Positions 45,697-54,178 of a stretch of DNA of 64,000 bases are shown here, in pieces (position 1 is the stretch's first letter; the number at the start of each line of letters is the position of its first letter). Under the pieces are notes generated by a model, which made no database searches, was not told where the DNA came from, and saw nothing but the letters and a program-made list of their open reading frames with translations. The position numbers and the translations under genes were made by a program. This stretch comes from Rhodospirillales bacterium (GTDB taxonomy: Bacteria; Pseudomonadota; Alphaproteobacteria; Reyranellales; Reyranellaceae), in assembly GCA_016699855.1 (NCBI GenBank), contig CP064988.1, positions 5,050,501 through 5,114,500 on the forward strand, given 5' to 3'.

Positions 45697-47019
45697 CTAC
45701 GGCTTGGCGCGCAGGTTCAGCGTCTGCAGGTCGGTCCGCTTGCCGGCGGCGACGGGAATCATCTGCGAGGCGCCGACGAAGCCCGACGTCAGCAGGCCCC
45801 ATTTGCCCGGCTCCGTCTCGATCGCGAGGATGTACTTGCCGGCCGGCACGTCCTCGAAGGCGAAGCGGCCGTCCGCGTCCGTGGTCTGCGACCGCGCGAA
45901 GGGTTGGCCGGTGCAGGGCGTGGTCTGGACCCTCGAGATGCCGGCGAACAGCGCCTCGACGCAGAGCTCGACCTTGGCCTTGGCGACGGGCTTGCTCTCG
46001 GCGCCGGCGACGCGTCCGATGATCGAGCCCGGCGCCGTCGGTTCGGTCTTCGGCAGCGCGGCGGGGCCGCCGCGGAACACCGCGAGGTCGACCAGCGCGT
46101 TGGCCGGCAGGGTCGCGTTGTCCATGCGGTAGACCGTCCACTTGTCGCCGTCGAGCACCGCCAGGCCGTAGCTGGTCGCGGCCCAGACGCGGCCGTGGCC
46201 ATCCGCCGCCAGCGCGTTGATGCGGTTCGATGGCAGCCCCTTGTCGCGGGTGTGCCGCGTCCAGGCGCCGGCGGCGTAGACGTGGATGCCGTCGGCGTGC
46301 GTGCCGACGAACACGCGTCCCGCCTTGTCGACCACCATCGCGCGCACGGTGCCCAGCCGCTGCTCGACCGCGGTCCATTTCTCGCCGTCGCGCAGCCACA
46401 GGCCGGAGCTGCCGGCGACCCAGACCTTGCCGTCGGGTCCCACCGCAAGGCGCTCGAAGAACACGGCCTTCTCGAATCCCTCGCCCTGCTGGAAGCGCGT
46501 CCACTCGCCTTTGGCGAAGCGCGCCACGCTGCGGCCGGTGGCGACCCACACCGCGCCGTCCGGCGCGATCGACACCGACTTGATCAGATCGTTGATCGAG
46601 GCGCCGCTCGCGAGCTGGTCGGGGTTGATCGTCGTCCACGCGCCGCCCTGGAACCGGCTGACGCCCTTGAAGTGGGCGACCCACAGCGTGTCGCCGGCGC
46701 AGACGATCGACTCCGCCGAGGCGCTGCCCCAGCGCGGATGCTGCGACCAGCCCTTGGAGTCGAGCGCGCTGACGCCGCTTCCGTGCGCGAAGATCGTCTG
46801 CTCGCCGCAGGCGGCGATCTTCGCGACATGGTTCGAGCCGAGCGTGCCCTTGTCGGCCTGCTTGTACGTCCTCCACGCGCCGCCCGAGAGGCACGCGGCG
46901 CCGTCGCCACCCGTGGCGACGCAGAGCTCCGGCGCCTGCGCGCGGGCGGCGGCGAGGGGGCTCGCGGCGGCGAGGACGAGGAGGGCGGTAGACCAGACGG
47001 CGCGGCGTTGGAAGGGCAC
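45697..47019 (-). CDS. Exported beta-propeller protein with C-terminal carboxypeptidase-regulatory-like domain
   Basis: A 440-residue protein with a signal peptide (residues about 9-28, WSTALLVLAAASPLAAARA). Residues about 30-310 contain repeated propeller strands (GAVWVATGRSVARFAKGEWT, GKVWVAGSSGLWLRDGEKWT, GRVFVGTHADGIHVYAAGAW, GRVWAATSYGLAVLDGDKWT), of the two-component-regulator-propeller or NHL type. The tail (GSIIGRVAGAESKPVAKAKV, DADGRFAFEDVPAGKYILAI) is a Greek-key carboxypeptidase-regulatory-like domain. Cys pairs (ELCVATGGDGAACL, ELCVEALF with TTPCTG) would suit an oxidising compartment. Possible roles are ligand sensing or structural binding at the surface. Confidence 0.8.
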   Translation of the reverse strand: MPFQRRAVWSTALLVLAAASPLAAARAQAPELCVATGGDGAACLSGGAWRTYKQADKGTLGSNHVAKIAACGEQTIFAHGSGVSALDSKGWSQHPRWGSASAESIVCAGDTLWVAHFKGVSRFQGGAWTTINPDQLASGASINDLIKSVSIAPDGAVWVATGRSVARFAKGEWTRFQQGEGFEKAVFFERLAVGPDGKVWVAGSSGLWLRDGEKWTAVEQRLGTVRAMVVDKAGRVFVGTHADGIHVYAAGAWTRHTRDKGLPSNRINALAADGHGRVWAATSYGLAVLDGDKWTVYRMDNATLPANALVDLAVFRGGPAALPKTEPTAPGSIIGRVAGAESKPVAKAKVELCVEALFAGISRVQTTPCTGQPFARSQTTDADGRFAFEDVPAGKYILAIETEPGKWGLLTSGFVGASQMIPVAAGKRTDLQTLNLRAKP

Positions 47020-47170
47020 GGGAGGGGCTCCGGAATATTATGAGCGCTCACGGGGAAGTGAGCGGCCAATTCTTACGAACCCTTCAGGCCCCGCGCAAGC
47101 GCCTTCCACAAAACGACGGTCCGGGCGAAACGCGGGACGCCCCCGGCCGGAGCCGGGGGCGCCGCCGGCG

Positions 47171-48349
47171 TCACTTGCTGACGCGCAGCTTGGGGTTGAC
47201 CTCCTTGGCCTTGGCGATGCCGGCGTCGTCGACGCCGGTCTTGCGCGCGCTGACGCTGGTCAGCGCCGCGTTCGCCGCCAGGGTCAGCAGGCCGGCGTTG
47301 GTCACCTTGGTGTCGTCGATCGACAGCGAGCCCAGCTTCGGCATCGCGGCGAAATGCGCCATGCCCGCGCCGGTCAGCTTCGTCTCGCTGGCCCACACGG
47401 TGGCCAGGGTCGCGTGCTTGGCGAACGGCGCGAAGCCGGCGTCCGTGACCTCGGTCTTGCTGACGATCAGCGTGCGCAGCCTGGGCAGGGCCGCCAGCGC
47501 CACCAGGGTCTTGTCGGTCACCTTCGTGTGCCAGATCGCGACGCTGGTCAGCTGCTTCATCTTCGCGAGCTGGACGCCGCCGGCGTCGGTGAAGTGCTTC
47601 TTGGTGTTGAACGCGCCCATGAAGACGATGTCCTCGATGGCCGTCGACGCCGTCAGCGCCTCGACCTCCTCGTCGACCTCGACCCACTGCAGCACCAGCC
47701 GCCTCAGCGTCTTGATCGCGGCCAGCGCCTCGAGGCCCGGCCGGCCGACCCCCTTGGCGCCGATGATGTTGAGCGAGCGCAGCTTCGGCGCCGCCTTCAG
47801 CTCGATCAGCCCGGCGTCGCCGAACGACGACTGGCTGAGGTCCAGCGTCTGGAGGTTGGGTAGCGCCGCCAGCGCCTTGACGCCGGCCGCCGTGTACTTC
47901 GACGGCGCGAACAGCGAGCCGCTCAAGGTCAGCGACTCCAGTTTCACCATCCTGCCGATCTCCAGCAGCGCCTTGTCGGTCAGCTGGTTCTCGCCGCCCA
48001 TGTTCAGCGACTGGATGTTGGCCAGCTTCGCCGCGGCCGCCGCCATGTCGTCGCCGTAGGCCTTGTTGGAGAGGTCGAGGCTGCGCAGCGCCGGCAGCGC
48101 GGCGAGGTGCTTGAGGTCGTCGGGCTTGAGCTTGGCGGCGATCTCGTTCGTGCCGAGGCTGATCGAGTACAGCTTCGCCAGCGACTCCTTGGTGAACGGC
48201 TTGTTGTGGTCCTTGGCGCCGATCTCGGTCAGCCAGGCCAGCGCGTCGTCGAGCGCGTCGGCACGCGCCGGGCCGGCGGCCAGCGCCACCGCGGCGCCGG
48301 CCATCGCCGCGGCCGAGGCGCCGCGGCGGGTCATCATCTTCGAAGCCAT
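47171..48349 (-). CDS. Exported leucine-rich-repeat protein
   Basis: A 392-residue protein (ATG 48349, preceded by AGGGGAG 8 bp upstream). Signal peptide with RR (KMMTRRGASAAAMAGAAVAL), possibly Tat. After DDALAWLTEIGAKDHNKPFT come about ten LRR units of 22-24 residues of the ITDxGL type (LRSLDLSNKAYGDDMAA, LQTLDLSQSSFGDAGLIEL, LRTLIVSKTEVTDAGFAPF, LGSLSIDDTKVTNAGLLTL). It ends DDAGIAKAKEVNPKLRVSK, which mirrors the end of the LCCL-LRR protein (VKAAKAVKPNMHIAK), so the two are probably paralogous in their repeat part. The gap to the propeller gene is 151 bp. Confidence 0.82.
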   Translation of the reverse strand: MASKMMTRRGASAAAMAGAAVALAAGPARADALDDALAWLTEIGAKDHNKPFTKESLAKLYSISLGTNEIAAKLKPDDLKHLAALPALRSLDLSNKAYGDDMAAAAAKLANIQSLNMGGENQLTDKALLEIGRMVKLESLTLSGSLFAPSKYTAAGVKALAALPNLQTLDLSQSSFGDAGLIELKAAPKLRSLNIIGAKGVGRPGLEALAAIKTLRRLVLQWVEVDEEVEALTASTAIEDIVFMGAFNTKKHFTDAGGVQLAKMKQLTSVAIWHTKVTDKTLVALAALPRLRTLIVSKTEVTDAGFAPFAKHATLATVWASETKLTGAGMAHFAAMPKLGSLSIDDTKVTNAGLLTLAANAALTSVSARKTGVDDAGIAKAKEVNPKLRVSK

Positions 48350-48650
48350 GTCGTCGTCTCCCCTGTCGATTGTCATGTGCGCGCCCGTCGGGCGGCGACG
48401 GATGCGTCCGGGTACGGTCCGGCGCGTCGCGCCGGCCTCGATGCTGGAACGGGAGCCGCGCCCGGTGGCGCGGGCGGTGACGTCGCCCGTCGGGTTACCA
48501 TCCTAAGTGAGCGGTCAGGTTCCATACTCCATACTATTCGGGGACTCCACTGGGCATCCACGCCCGGCGCGAATAATTTTTCACCCCGTCCGCGCCTATG
48601 GCAGTCTGCCCGCGTCGTAGGCGTTCCCTATATCGTCGAACAGGTGACCC

Positions 48651-49619
48651 ATGAGACGCCGGCTCCTGCTTTCCGCCGCGTTGTCGGCGCCGTCGTTTAT
48701 CGGGTTCCGCGCCGCCGCCGCCGAGCGCGTCATCGGCTTCGTCTCGCCGGAGGCGCGCGAGTCGATGACCGCGATCGTGGCCGCGTTCCGCGCCGGCCTC
48801 GCCGACAACGCTAAGCCCGGCGCGGCGCCGATCCGCGTCGTCGAGCGCTACGCCGACGGCAAGCTCGACGCCGTGCCCGGCATCGTGGCGCAGCTCGAGA
48901 AGCTGCCGGTGAACCTGATCATGGCGCAGGGCGCCGCCACCCTGCCGGTGGTGCGCGCCAAGCGCACGGTGCCGGTGGTGTACGGCTACAGCGGCGATCC
49001 GGTCGTCGCCGGCATCGCGCAGTCGCTGGCGCGGCCGGGTGGCGATTCCACCGGTGCCACCTTTATGGCCATCGAGCTCAACCCCAAGCGCGTCGACCTC
49101 GTGCGCGAGGCGCTGCCGGCGTGCCGGCGCATCGCGCTGCTGTCGAACGCCCGCCACGCCGGCGAGGAGCTCGAGATCACGGCCTGCGAGCGCGCCGTCG
49201 CGCCGGCCGGGATCGAGCTCGTGGTGCTGCGCGCGCAGACCGCCGCCGACATCCCGCCGGCGCTGGCCGGGGCGCTGGAGTCGCGCGTCGACGCGGTCAT
49301 GGCGCTGCCCAGCGCGTCGATGGTCCAGGCGACGCCCATGATCGTCGAGGCCTGCGCGGCGCGCGGCGTGCCGCTGGTCTCCGGCTGGGCGCAAATGGCG
49401 CATTCCGGCGCGCTGTTCACCTACGGCCCGGAGCTCAAGGCCGCCTACCGCGGCGTCGCCCGCCACGCCGTGCGCATCCTCGACGGCGCGAAGCCGGGCG
49501 ACCTGCCGATCGAGCGGCCGTCGGTGTTCGAGCTGGTGGTCAACCAGCGCACGGCCAAGCGGCTCGGCCTGACGCTGCCGTCCACGCTGCTCGCCCGGGC
49601 CGACGAGGTCATCGAGTGA
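48651..49619 (+). CDS. ABC transporter substrate-binding protein (TrpX-like family)
   Basis: A 322-residue periplasmic binding protein of the ABC_sub_bind family (PF04392). Signal peptide at the N-terminus (RRRLLLSAALSAPSFIGFRA). Family pattern is FVSPEARESMTAIVAAFRAG, RYADGKLDAVPGIVAQLEKL, PVVYGYSGDPVVAGIAQSLA, RPGGDSTGATFM and the ending SVFELVVNQRTAKRLGLTLP, LLARADEVIE. No permease or ATPase gene is adjacent. Its TGA overlaps the GTG of a second, related binding-protein gene (GTGA at 49616), so the pair is translationally coupled. The ligand is unknown; the family includes tryptophan and other amino-acid binders. Confidence 0.87.
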   Translation: MRRRLLLSAALSAPSFIGFRAAAAERVIGFVSPEARESMTAIVAAFRAGLADNAKPGAAPIRVVERYADGKLDAVPGIVAQLEKLPVNLIMAQGAATLPVVRAKRTVPVVYGYSGDPVVAGIAQSLARPGGDSTGATFMAIELNPKRVDLVREALPACRRIALLSNARHAGEELEITACERAVAPAGIELVVLRAQTAADIPPALAGALESRVDAVMALPSASMVQATPMIVEACAARGVPLVSGWAQMAHSGALFTYGPELKAAYRGVARHAVRILDGAKPGDLPIERPSVFELVVNQRTAKRLGLTLPSTLLARADEVIE

Positions 49620-50597
49620 GGCGGCGCCACCTTCTCGCGCTCGCGGGCGCGGCGGGGACTGTCCCGCTCGTGGCGGCGCGTGCTCAGGGATCGCGCCGGA
49701 TGCCCCGCGTCGGCGTGTTCGCGAGGCCTTCGTTCCAGTTCGACGCGCTGCGCGACGCGCTGCGCGACGCGCTGCGCGCGCTGGGCTACCACGAAGGGGT
49801 CGGCGTCGCCTTCGAGCGCGTGGGCGCCGCCGGCAGCTTCGCGCGGCTTTCCGAGGCGGCGGCGGAACTCGTCCGTATCGGCGTCGACGTGATCGTCGCG
49901 GGCGGGGCGGAGTCCGTCCAGGCGGCGCGCAACGCGACGTCGTCGATTCCGATCGTCATGACGCTCGTCGGCGACCCGGTGGGACTGGGCTTCGTGCGGA
50001 GCCTCGCGCGGCCGGGCGGGAACGTCACCGGCGTCTCCAACGCCAGCACCGAGCTCGCCGGCAAATGGATCGAACTGTTGAAGGAGGCGGATCCGCGGAT
50101 CGGACGCATCGGGGCGCTCTGGAATCCGCCCCAGCCCGCGCATCGGGTCTGGCTCTCGGAGTTCGAGCGTTTCGCGGTCGCGGGCCGCGTCCAGCTGGCG
50201 CCGCTGGCGGTCGAAACGGCCGTGGACATCGAGCGCGAGATCTCGGCGGCCGGACGTGCCGGCGCCACCGGCCTCCTCGTGCCGGGATCGACCTTGCACA
50301 TCGAGCGGCTCGGTCTGATCGCCGACGCCGCGTTGGGCGCGGGGATGGCGGGAATCGCCTGGACCGCGCGCCTTCGTGAGAGCCGGCGGCCTGATGGCCT
50401 ACGGCGCCAGCGAGGTCGCGCAGTTCCGGCGGGCCGCGACGTATGTCGACCGCATCCTGAAGAGCGCGAAGCCCGGCGGACTACCGGTAGAGCAACCGAC
50501 GACGTTCGAGCTGGTGGTGAACCTCAGGACCGCCGCGGCGCTGAAAATCGCGATTCCGCCAACGCTTCTTCAACGCGCCGACGAGGTGATCGAGTAG
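49616..50597 (+). CDS. Second ABC substrate-binding protein, frameshifted near 50367
   Basis: The start GTG 49616 opens a signal peptide (RRRHLLALAGAAGTVPLVAA), then the same family fold as its neighbour: PRVGVFARPSFQFDALRDAL, VIVAGGAESVQAARNATSSI, PIVMTLVGDPVGLGFVRSLA, RPGGNVTGVSNASTELAGKW. At 50360-50375 the family sequence jumps frame: GIAWTA is followed by FVRAGGLMAYGASEVAQFRR, which continues to the stop at 50597 with TFELVVNLRTAAALKIAIPP. Restoring a CG dinucleotide in the GCGCGCC run near 50367 would give one frame of about 327 residues. Probably intact in life. Confidence 0.8.
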
Positions 50598-50657
50598 GGC
50601 GGCGCGAATTTTCCCCCGCCGGCCGGGGATGGATGGCCGTGGCGCCCCGTAGATAGA

Positions 50658-50673
50658 GAGTGATCAAACACTC
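50658..50673. promoter_or_regulatory. Inverted repeat upstream of the NlpC/P60-like gene
   Basis: GAGTGATCAAACACTC is a 5-bp inverted repeat (GAGTG/CACTC, N6) ending 21 bp before the ATG at 50695. The ribosome site AGGGGAG at 50681-50687 lies between. Its place between promoter and ribosome site would suit an operator or an mRNA hairpin. Evidence is only the symmetry. Confidence 0.35.
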
Positions 50674-50694
50674 ACTTTCTAGGGGAGAGCCAAC

Positions 50695-51270
50695 ATGAAA
50701 GCGATCTGCAAAGTCTGCCGCCGCGCGGCGCTGTTGACCTGCGTCACCAACCTCGGCGGCATCGGACCCGGCCATTCCGCCATCGTCCTCGACTCCACCG
50801 TCTATACCTTCGAGAACGTGCGCGGATCGTGGTTCGTGAGCGGATCGAGCGGCTGGCGCGAGGTCTCGGCCGCCGCCTATTTCGCCGAGAACGTCCACCG
50901 CCCGGTGGTGGTCCAGGAGCTCGACGCCGGCGCGGTCGACGCCAGCGCCATCCACGCCTACATCGTGGAGTCGGATCTCGGCGACGCCGACTATCTGTCG
51001 AGCGGCGTGTGCAGCCAGCAGGCGATCAACGCCATCAGCGCCGGCGTCAAGGGCGGCATCGGCGTGTGGGGACCGAACTTCCCCTGGGAGGTCTACAAGG
51101 CGGTCCAAAGCTCGGGGCTGGTGTCTTCCGGCTACTACACCTTCCCGTGGCGGGACCGCCCGAAGGGCTGCAATCCGGTGGCCGTCGGCCTGTGTCTGTC
51201 GCAGCTCAACATGGCCTACCGGCCAGAGAACAATACCCGCAAGGAGCCGCCGCCGGTGCTGAAGTGGTAG
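50695..51270 (+). CDS. Permuted NlpC/P60-like (papain-fold) protein of unknown function
   Basis: A 191-residue soluble protein without a signal peptide. The order His then Cys suggests the permuted papain fold of the YiiX/LRAT/NlpC kind: GHSAIVLDSTVYTFENV (His near residue 24) comes first, and the Cys is in YLSSGVCSQQAINAI (about residue 109). WREVSAAAYFAEN and the FPWRDRPKGCNPVAVGLCLS segment are notable; four more Cys are present (MKAICKVCRR and C-terminal). Similar proteins are lipid or amide hydrolases or peptidoglycan-type enzymes. Strong ribosome site. It is an orphan gene with its own upstream palindrome. Confidence 0.55.
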   Translation: MKAICKVCRRAALLTCVTNLGGIGPGHSAIVLDSTVYTFENVRGSWFVSGSSGWREVSAAAYFAENVHRPVVVQELDAGAVDASAIHAYIVESDLGDADYLSSGVCSQQAINAISAGVKGGIGVWGPNFPWEVYKAVQSSGLVSSGYYTFPWRDRPKGCNPVAVGLCLSQLNMAYRPENNTRKEPPPVLKW

Positions 51271-51621
51271 GGGGCGGGGCGGGTGCCACCGCCGGCTCGA
51301 GGCGTCGCGTCCAGGTCCACCCGCAGCGCTGGCACCCGCTCCTGCGCCTCGACGCCGCGCGGCGGGCCCGCGTCCGCCGCAGGCGCCGCCTACTCAGGCA
51401 GCGCTCCGGAAGATCCCTCCGACTCCGGGCTATCGGCGCTCTCGTCGCGGGCACTCGAATCATCCCGCGAGGGACCCCAGACAACGGAATCACAGCTTTG
51501 ATTGGAGGCGCGCCGCGCCGTAGTCGACCGATCATGTTCAGACACTCGACCGGGCAAAGGCCGTTCGGCCGCGCGCCTTTGGCGTTCCACTCGGAACGAC
51601 GGCCGCTGAAGTCTCGTGACG
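51271..51621. other. Gap between the NlpC/P60-like and M28-like genes, no gene seen
   Basis: 351 bp between convergent genes. It holds short open frames with Ser/Arg-rich shadow content only; the minus-strand frame at 51390-51590 has no family likeness and no ribosome site. I see a local hairpin-like CGGGCAAAGGCCGTTCGG but no clear terminator. Confidence 0.4.
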
Positions 51622-52816
51622 TTATCGGAGCAATGCCGCCATCGCTTCCGCCACGGCGCGGTGGGCGCCTTCCAGCAGCGCCGGCGATGTCGTGGCGACG
51701 GCGACGTCGCCGGGCGTGTGGAACAGCGGGAAGGCGCCGGCGAAGGACAGCAGCGGCGTGGCGTCGCCGAGATGGCGCGACCACACCTCGCCCTCGCCGA
51801 GAAAGCGTGGCGGCGCGACGAACCCCGCCGGCATTAGGATCCGACCCAGCGGCGACTCAGCGTCAAGCGGACGGTTGGACGCCACCAGGCGCAACGGCGC
51901 CGGCCGCATGACGCCACCGGCGCCGACGATGCCGGCCGCGACCGACGCGCCGAGATGCACGACGGCGCGCGGCTTGACGTCGAACCCGTCGGCCAGCAGG
52001 CGCCGCAGGCCGAGGTTGTCGAGCTCGTGCCCGGACGTCGCCACGACGACGACCGGCAGCGTGCGCGCGAGGTCCCGCGCCAATTCCAACGCGATCGCCA
52101 CGCCGGTGCCGCGCTCGGCGGCGCACGAGAACCAGCCGGTCAGCGGTGTCGTGACGGCGATCGCGCGCGCCGTCCGCCGGTCCGAGGCGCGCGATCAGGT
52201 TGTCGGCGCGGTCGGGCACGCGCCGCGCGCTGAGCCCCGCGAAGACCGAGCCGCCCGCCAGCGAGTCGAGGTGCTCGCCGGAGACCAGCAAGGTCGGGAT
52301 GCCGGAGACCCGCTTGTCGGGATCGACGTTGACGGCGATCAGGTTCGGCCGTGGCGCCTCGGCGCCGAACCGGCCGAACGTCGCGAACACCGCCGCCGCC
52401 GCGCCGCTGGCCGCCGCTTCGCGCAGCGCGGCGGCGAGGTCGGCCTTGTCGAAGTTGTTGGCCAGCGTGACGGGGCGCAGGAACGGCGCCTCCGACGCGA
52501 TCTCCCCGACGCCTTCGTAGTACAGCGGCAGCGACTCGACGCGCCGGCCGTCGATCGACACCGAGGCGCGGTGTTCGTAGCGCTCGAACGCGTAGGCGCG
52601 GCGCTCGACCCTGGCGCCGCGCGCCACCAGCTCGGCGTCCATCCAGTCCAGCGTCGCCGCCGCCTCGGGCGTGCCGGTGCGGTGGTGCGGGCGGGCGCTG
52701 TAGCGCGCGACCAGATCGTACAGCGCCCCGCCGCGGCCGGGTCCTTGCGCCGACGCCATGCGCGGGACGCCGGCGAGAGCGGCGGCGGCGAGGGCGGAGC
52801 GGCGCGACAGGGTCAT
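51622..52816 (-). CDS. M28-peptidase-like protein lacking metal ligands, frameshifted near 52168
   Basis: Two frames join into one protein of about 397 residues. The first (from ATG 52816) has a Tat/Sec signal (MTLSRRSALAAAALAGVPRM, RR at 5-6), then GTPEAAATLDWMDAELVARG and NLIARLG. The second, after about 52165, reads AIAVTTPLTGWFSCAAERGT, GVAIALELARDLARTLPVVV, GHELDNLGLRRLL, HLGASVAA and the ending SPALLEGAHRAVAEAMAALL. The shift lies in the run GCGCGCGC at 52161-52172. The place where M28 enzymes have their metal HxD instead reads TPLTGWFSCAAERG, a wording known from uncharacterised M28-like proteins. It is thus probably not a metallopeptidase despite the fold. Confidence 0.75.
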
Positions 52817-52897
52817 AGCTGCCTTTTCGGAACACCTGATGTGGCGTTCCGTCTACCCTCCGCGCCGCCGCCGATCAAACGCGCGGCGGTCCGCTGG

Positions 52898-53116
52898 TCA
52901 GGCCGGCGCCTCAGCACGCAGGCCGAGCTTCAGCGTCACCTGGTAGCTCGACACCTTGTTGGCGCGGATGCTGCCGCGCACGTCGACCACCTCGAACCAG
53001 TCGAGGTTGCGCAGCGTCTTCGACGCCGTGGCGATGGCGCCGTCGATCGCGTCGGACACGGATTTGTCGGAGGTGCCCACGACCTCCGTCTTCACGTAGG
53101 TGTTCCGCTTGGCCAT
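52898..53116 (-). CDS. Dodecin family flavin-binding protein
   Basis: A 72-residue protein typical of dodecin in length and sequence: MAKRNTYVKTEVVGTSDKSV, DAIDGAIATASKTLRNLDWF, EVVDVRGSIRANKVSSYQVT. Dodecins form dodecamers that store or buffer flavins or CoA. The conserved Trp before E-V-V (NLDWFEVV) is the flavin-sandwiching residue. ATG 53116 was chosen, preceded by GGAGGAGATCGCC; an in-frame extension further upstream is non-family sequence. Confidence 0.9.
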   Translation of the reverse strand: MAKRNTYVKTEVVGTSDKSVSDAIDGAIATASKTLRNLDWFEVVDVRGSIRANKVSSYQVTLKLGLRAEAPA

Positions 53117-53262
53117 GGCGATCTCCTCCGTTGGAGGGCGGTCCGCCGTCGTCGGGATCATGCGCGGCGAGCCGCTCGGGCGCGCGCCGCGCCGTGGCGG
53201 CCCGCCCGGGAGGATCATGGTCCTGTACGAAGGCGGACGACAAGCGCGCGATTTCGCATGCT

Positions 53263-53300
53263 CCCTCTCCCGCTTCGCGGGAGAGGGCCGGGGTGAGGGG
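53263..53300. repeat. Short family-A hairpin
   Basis: CCCTCTCCCGC (53263-53273) and GCGGGAGAGGG (53277-53287) form a perfect 11-bp stem with a 3-nt loop, followed by GGGGTGAGGGG. The wording is shared with repeats at 12928 and 36031. It lies in the 372-bp gap between dodecin and the racemase gene. Confidence 0.75.
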
Positions 53301-53374
53301 TGCGCGCAAAATCGACATATCCTGACGACGAGCACGTCGTCGCCAGCGTGGCGGGCCGAGGCCACGGCCGTACC

Positions 53375-53439
53375 GTCATCCCGAGCGCAGCGAGGGATCC
53401 AGGGTTGACGCCTGGATCCCTCGCTGCGCTCGGGATGAC
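53375..53439. repeat. Perfect 29-bp inverted repeat downstream of the racemase gene
   Basis: The arms at 53375-53403 and 53411-53439 are exact reverse complements (core CATCCCGAGCGCAGCGAGGG) with a 7-nt loop GTTGACG. The same module in variant form is at 62145-62195. It may act as a terminator of the racemase transcript (whose stop is at 53489). No gene lies in 53117-53488. Confidence 0.9.
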
Positions 53440-53488
53440 AGGATGGGAGCTTCAGCGGGTTGGGACATCAAAAAAAATTGTGCCGCCT

Positions 53489-54154
53489 CTACACGGCCCA
53501 CTTCAACCGCGCCTGGCCGATGGCCATGGCGACGGCGGCCTGGGTCGGTTCCACCACCGGCACGCCGACCTCGCGCTGCAGCGTGTCGCGGTAGCGCGCC
53601 ATGCCGGCGCAACCCATCACGAGCACATCGGCGCCGTCCTTCTCGCGCAGCTCGCGGCCGACCGCGACCATGCGCGACAGGGTGCGCTCCTCGTCGCTGA
53701 GCTCGACCACGCCCAGCCCGATGGCGCGGTCGCCGGCGAAGCGGTCCTGCACGCCCATCTGCCTGACGTAGCGCATGTGCCGGGGGATGGAGCGGTCGAG
53801 GATGGCGATCACACCGAAGCGCTGGCCCAGCGTCATGGCGGTGAGCACGCCGCATTCGGCGATGCCCAGCACGGGCTTCTGCGTCGCCTCGCGCGCGGCG
53901 AACAGGCCGGGATCGCTGAAGCAGGCGATGACGAAGGCGTCGCAGTCGTTGTCGCGGGCGGTGACCGTGCGCGACACCGGCGCCACCACGCTCTCGACAT
54001 CGGCCTGCGTCTGGATGCCCGGCGGACCCTCGCGCAGGGTCACGCACTCGATCTCTGGTCCGCCGGACATGCGCAGCGGCGCCATCGCCGCGTCGATGCC
54101 GCGGGTGACGGCCTCGGTCGAGTTCGGGTTGATCACGAGGATGCGCTCGGCCAT
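53489..54154 (-). CDS. Asp/Glu/hydantoin racemase family protein
   Basis: A 221-residue enzyme of the cofactor-independent racemase family. The N-terminal RILVINPNSTEAVTRGIDAA, the first catalytic Cys in FVIACFSDPGLFAARE (about residue 80), the ECGVLTAMTLGQRFGVIAIL segment, and the second Cys in VLVMGCAGMARYR (about 179) are all present. The two Cys act as acid and base in this fold. It could racemise hydantoins, allantoin or amino acids, or work as an aryl-malonate decarboxylase. The neighbouring FadH-like gene and two PuuE-like deacetylase genes fit purine or hydantoin breakdown, but that pairing is inferred. Confidence 0.87.
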   Translation of the reverse strand: MAERILVINPNSTEAVTRGIDAAMAPLRMSGGPEIECVTLREGPPGIQTQADVESVVAPVSRTVTARDNDCDAFVIACFSDPGLFAAREATQKPVLGIAECGVLTAMTLGQRFGVIAILDRSIPRHMRYVRQMGVQDRFAGDRAIGLGVVELSDEERTLSRMVAVGRELREKDGADVLVMGCAGMARYRDTLQREVGVPVVEPTQAAVAMAIGQARLKWAV

Positions 54155-54178
54155 GGAAGTCTCTCCAGCCCGGTGATG

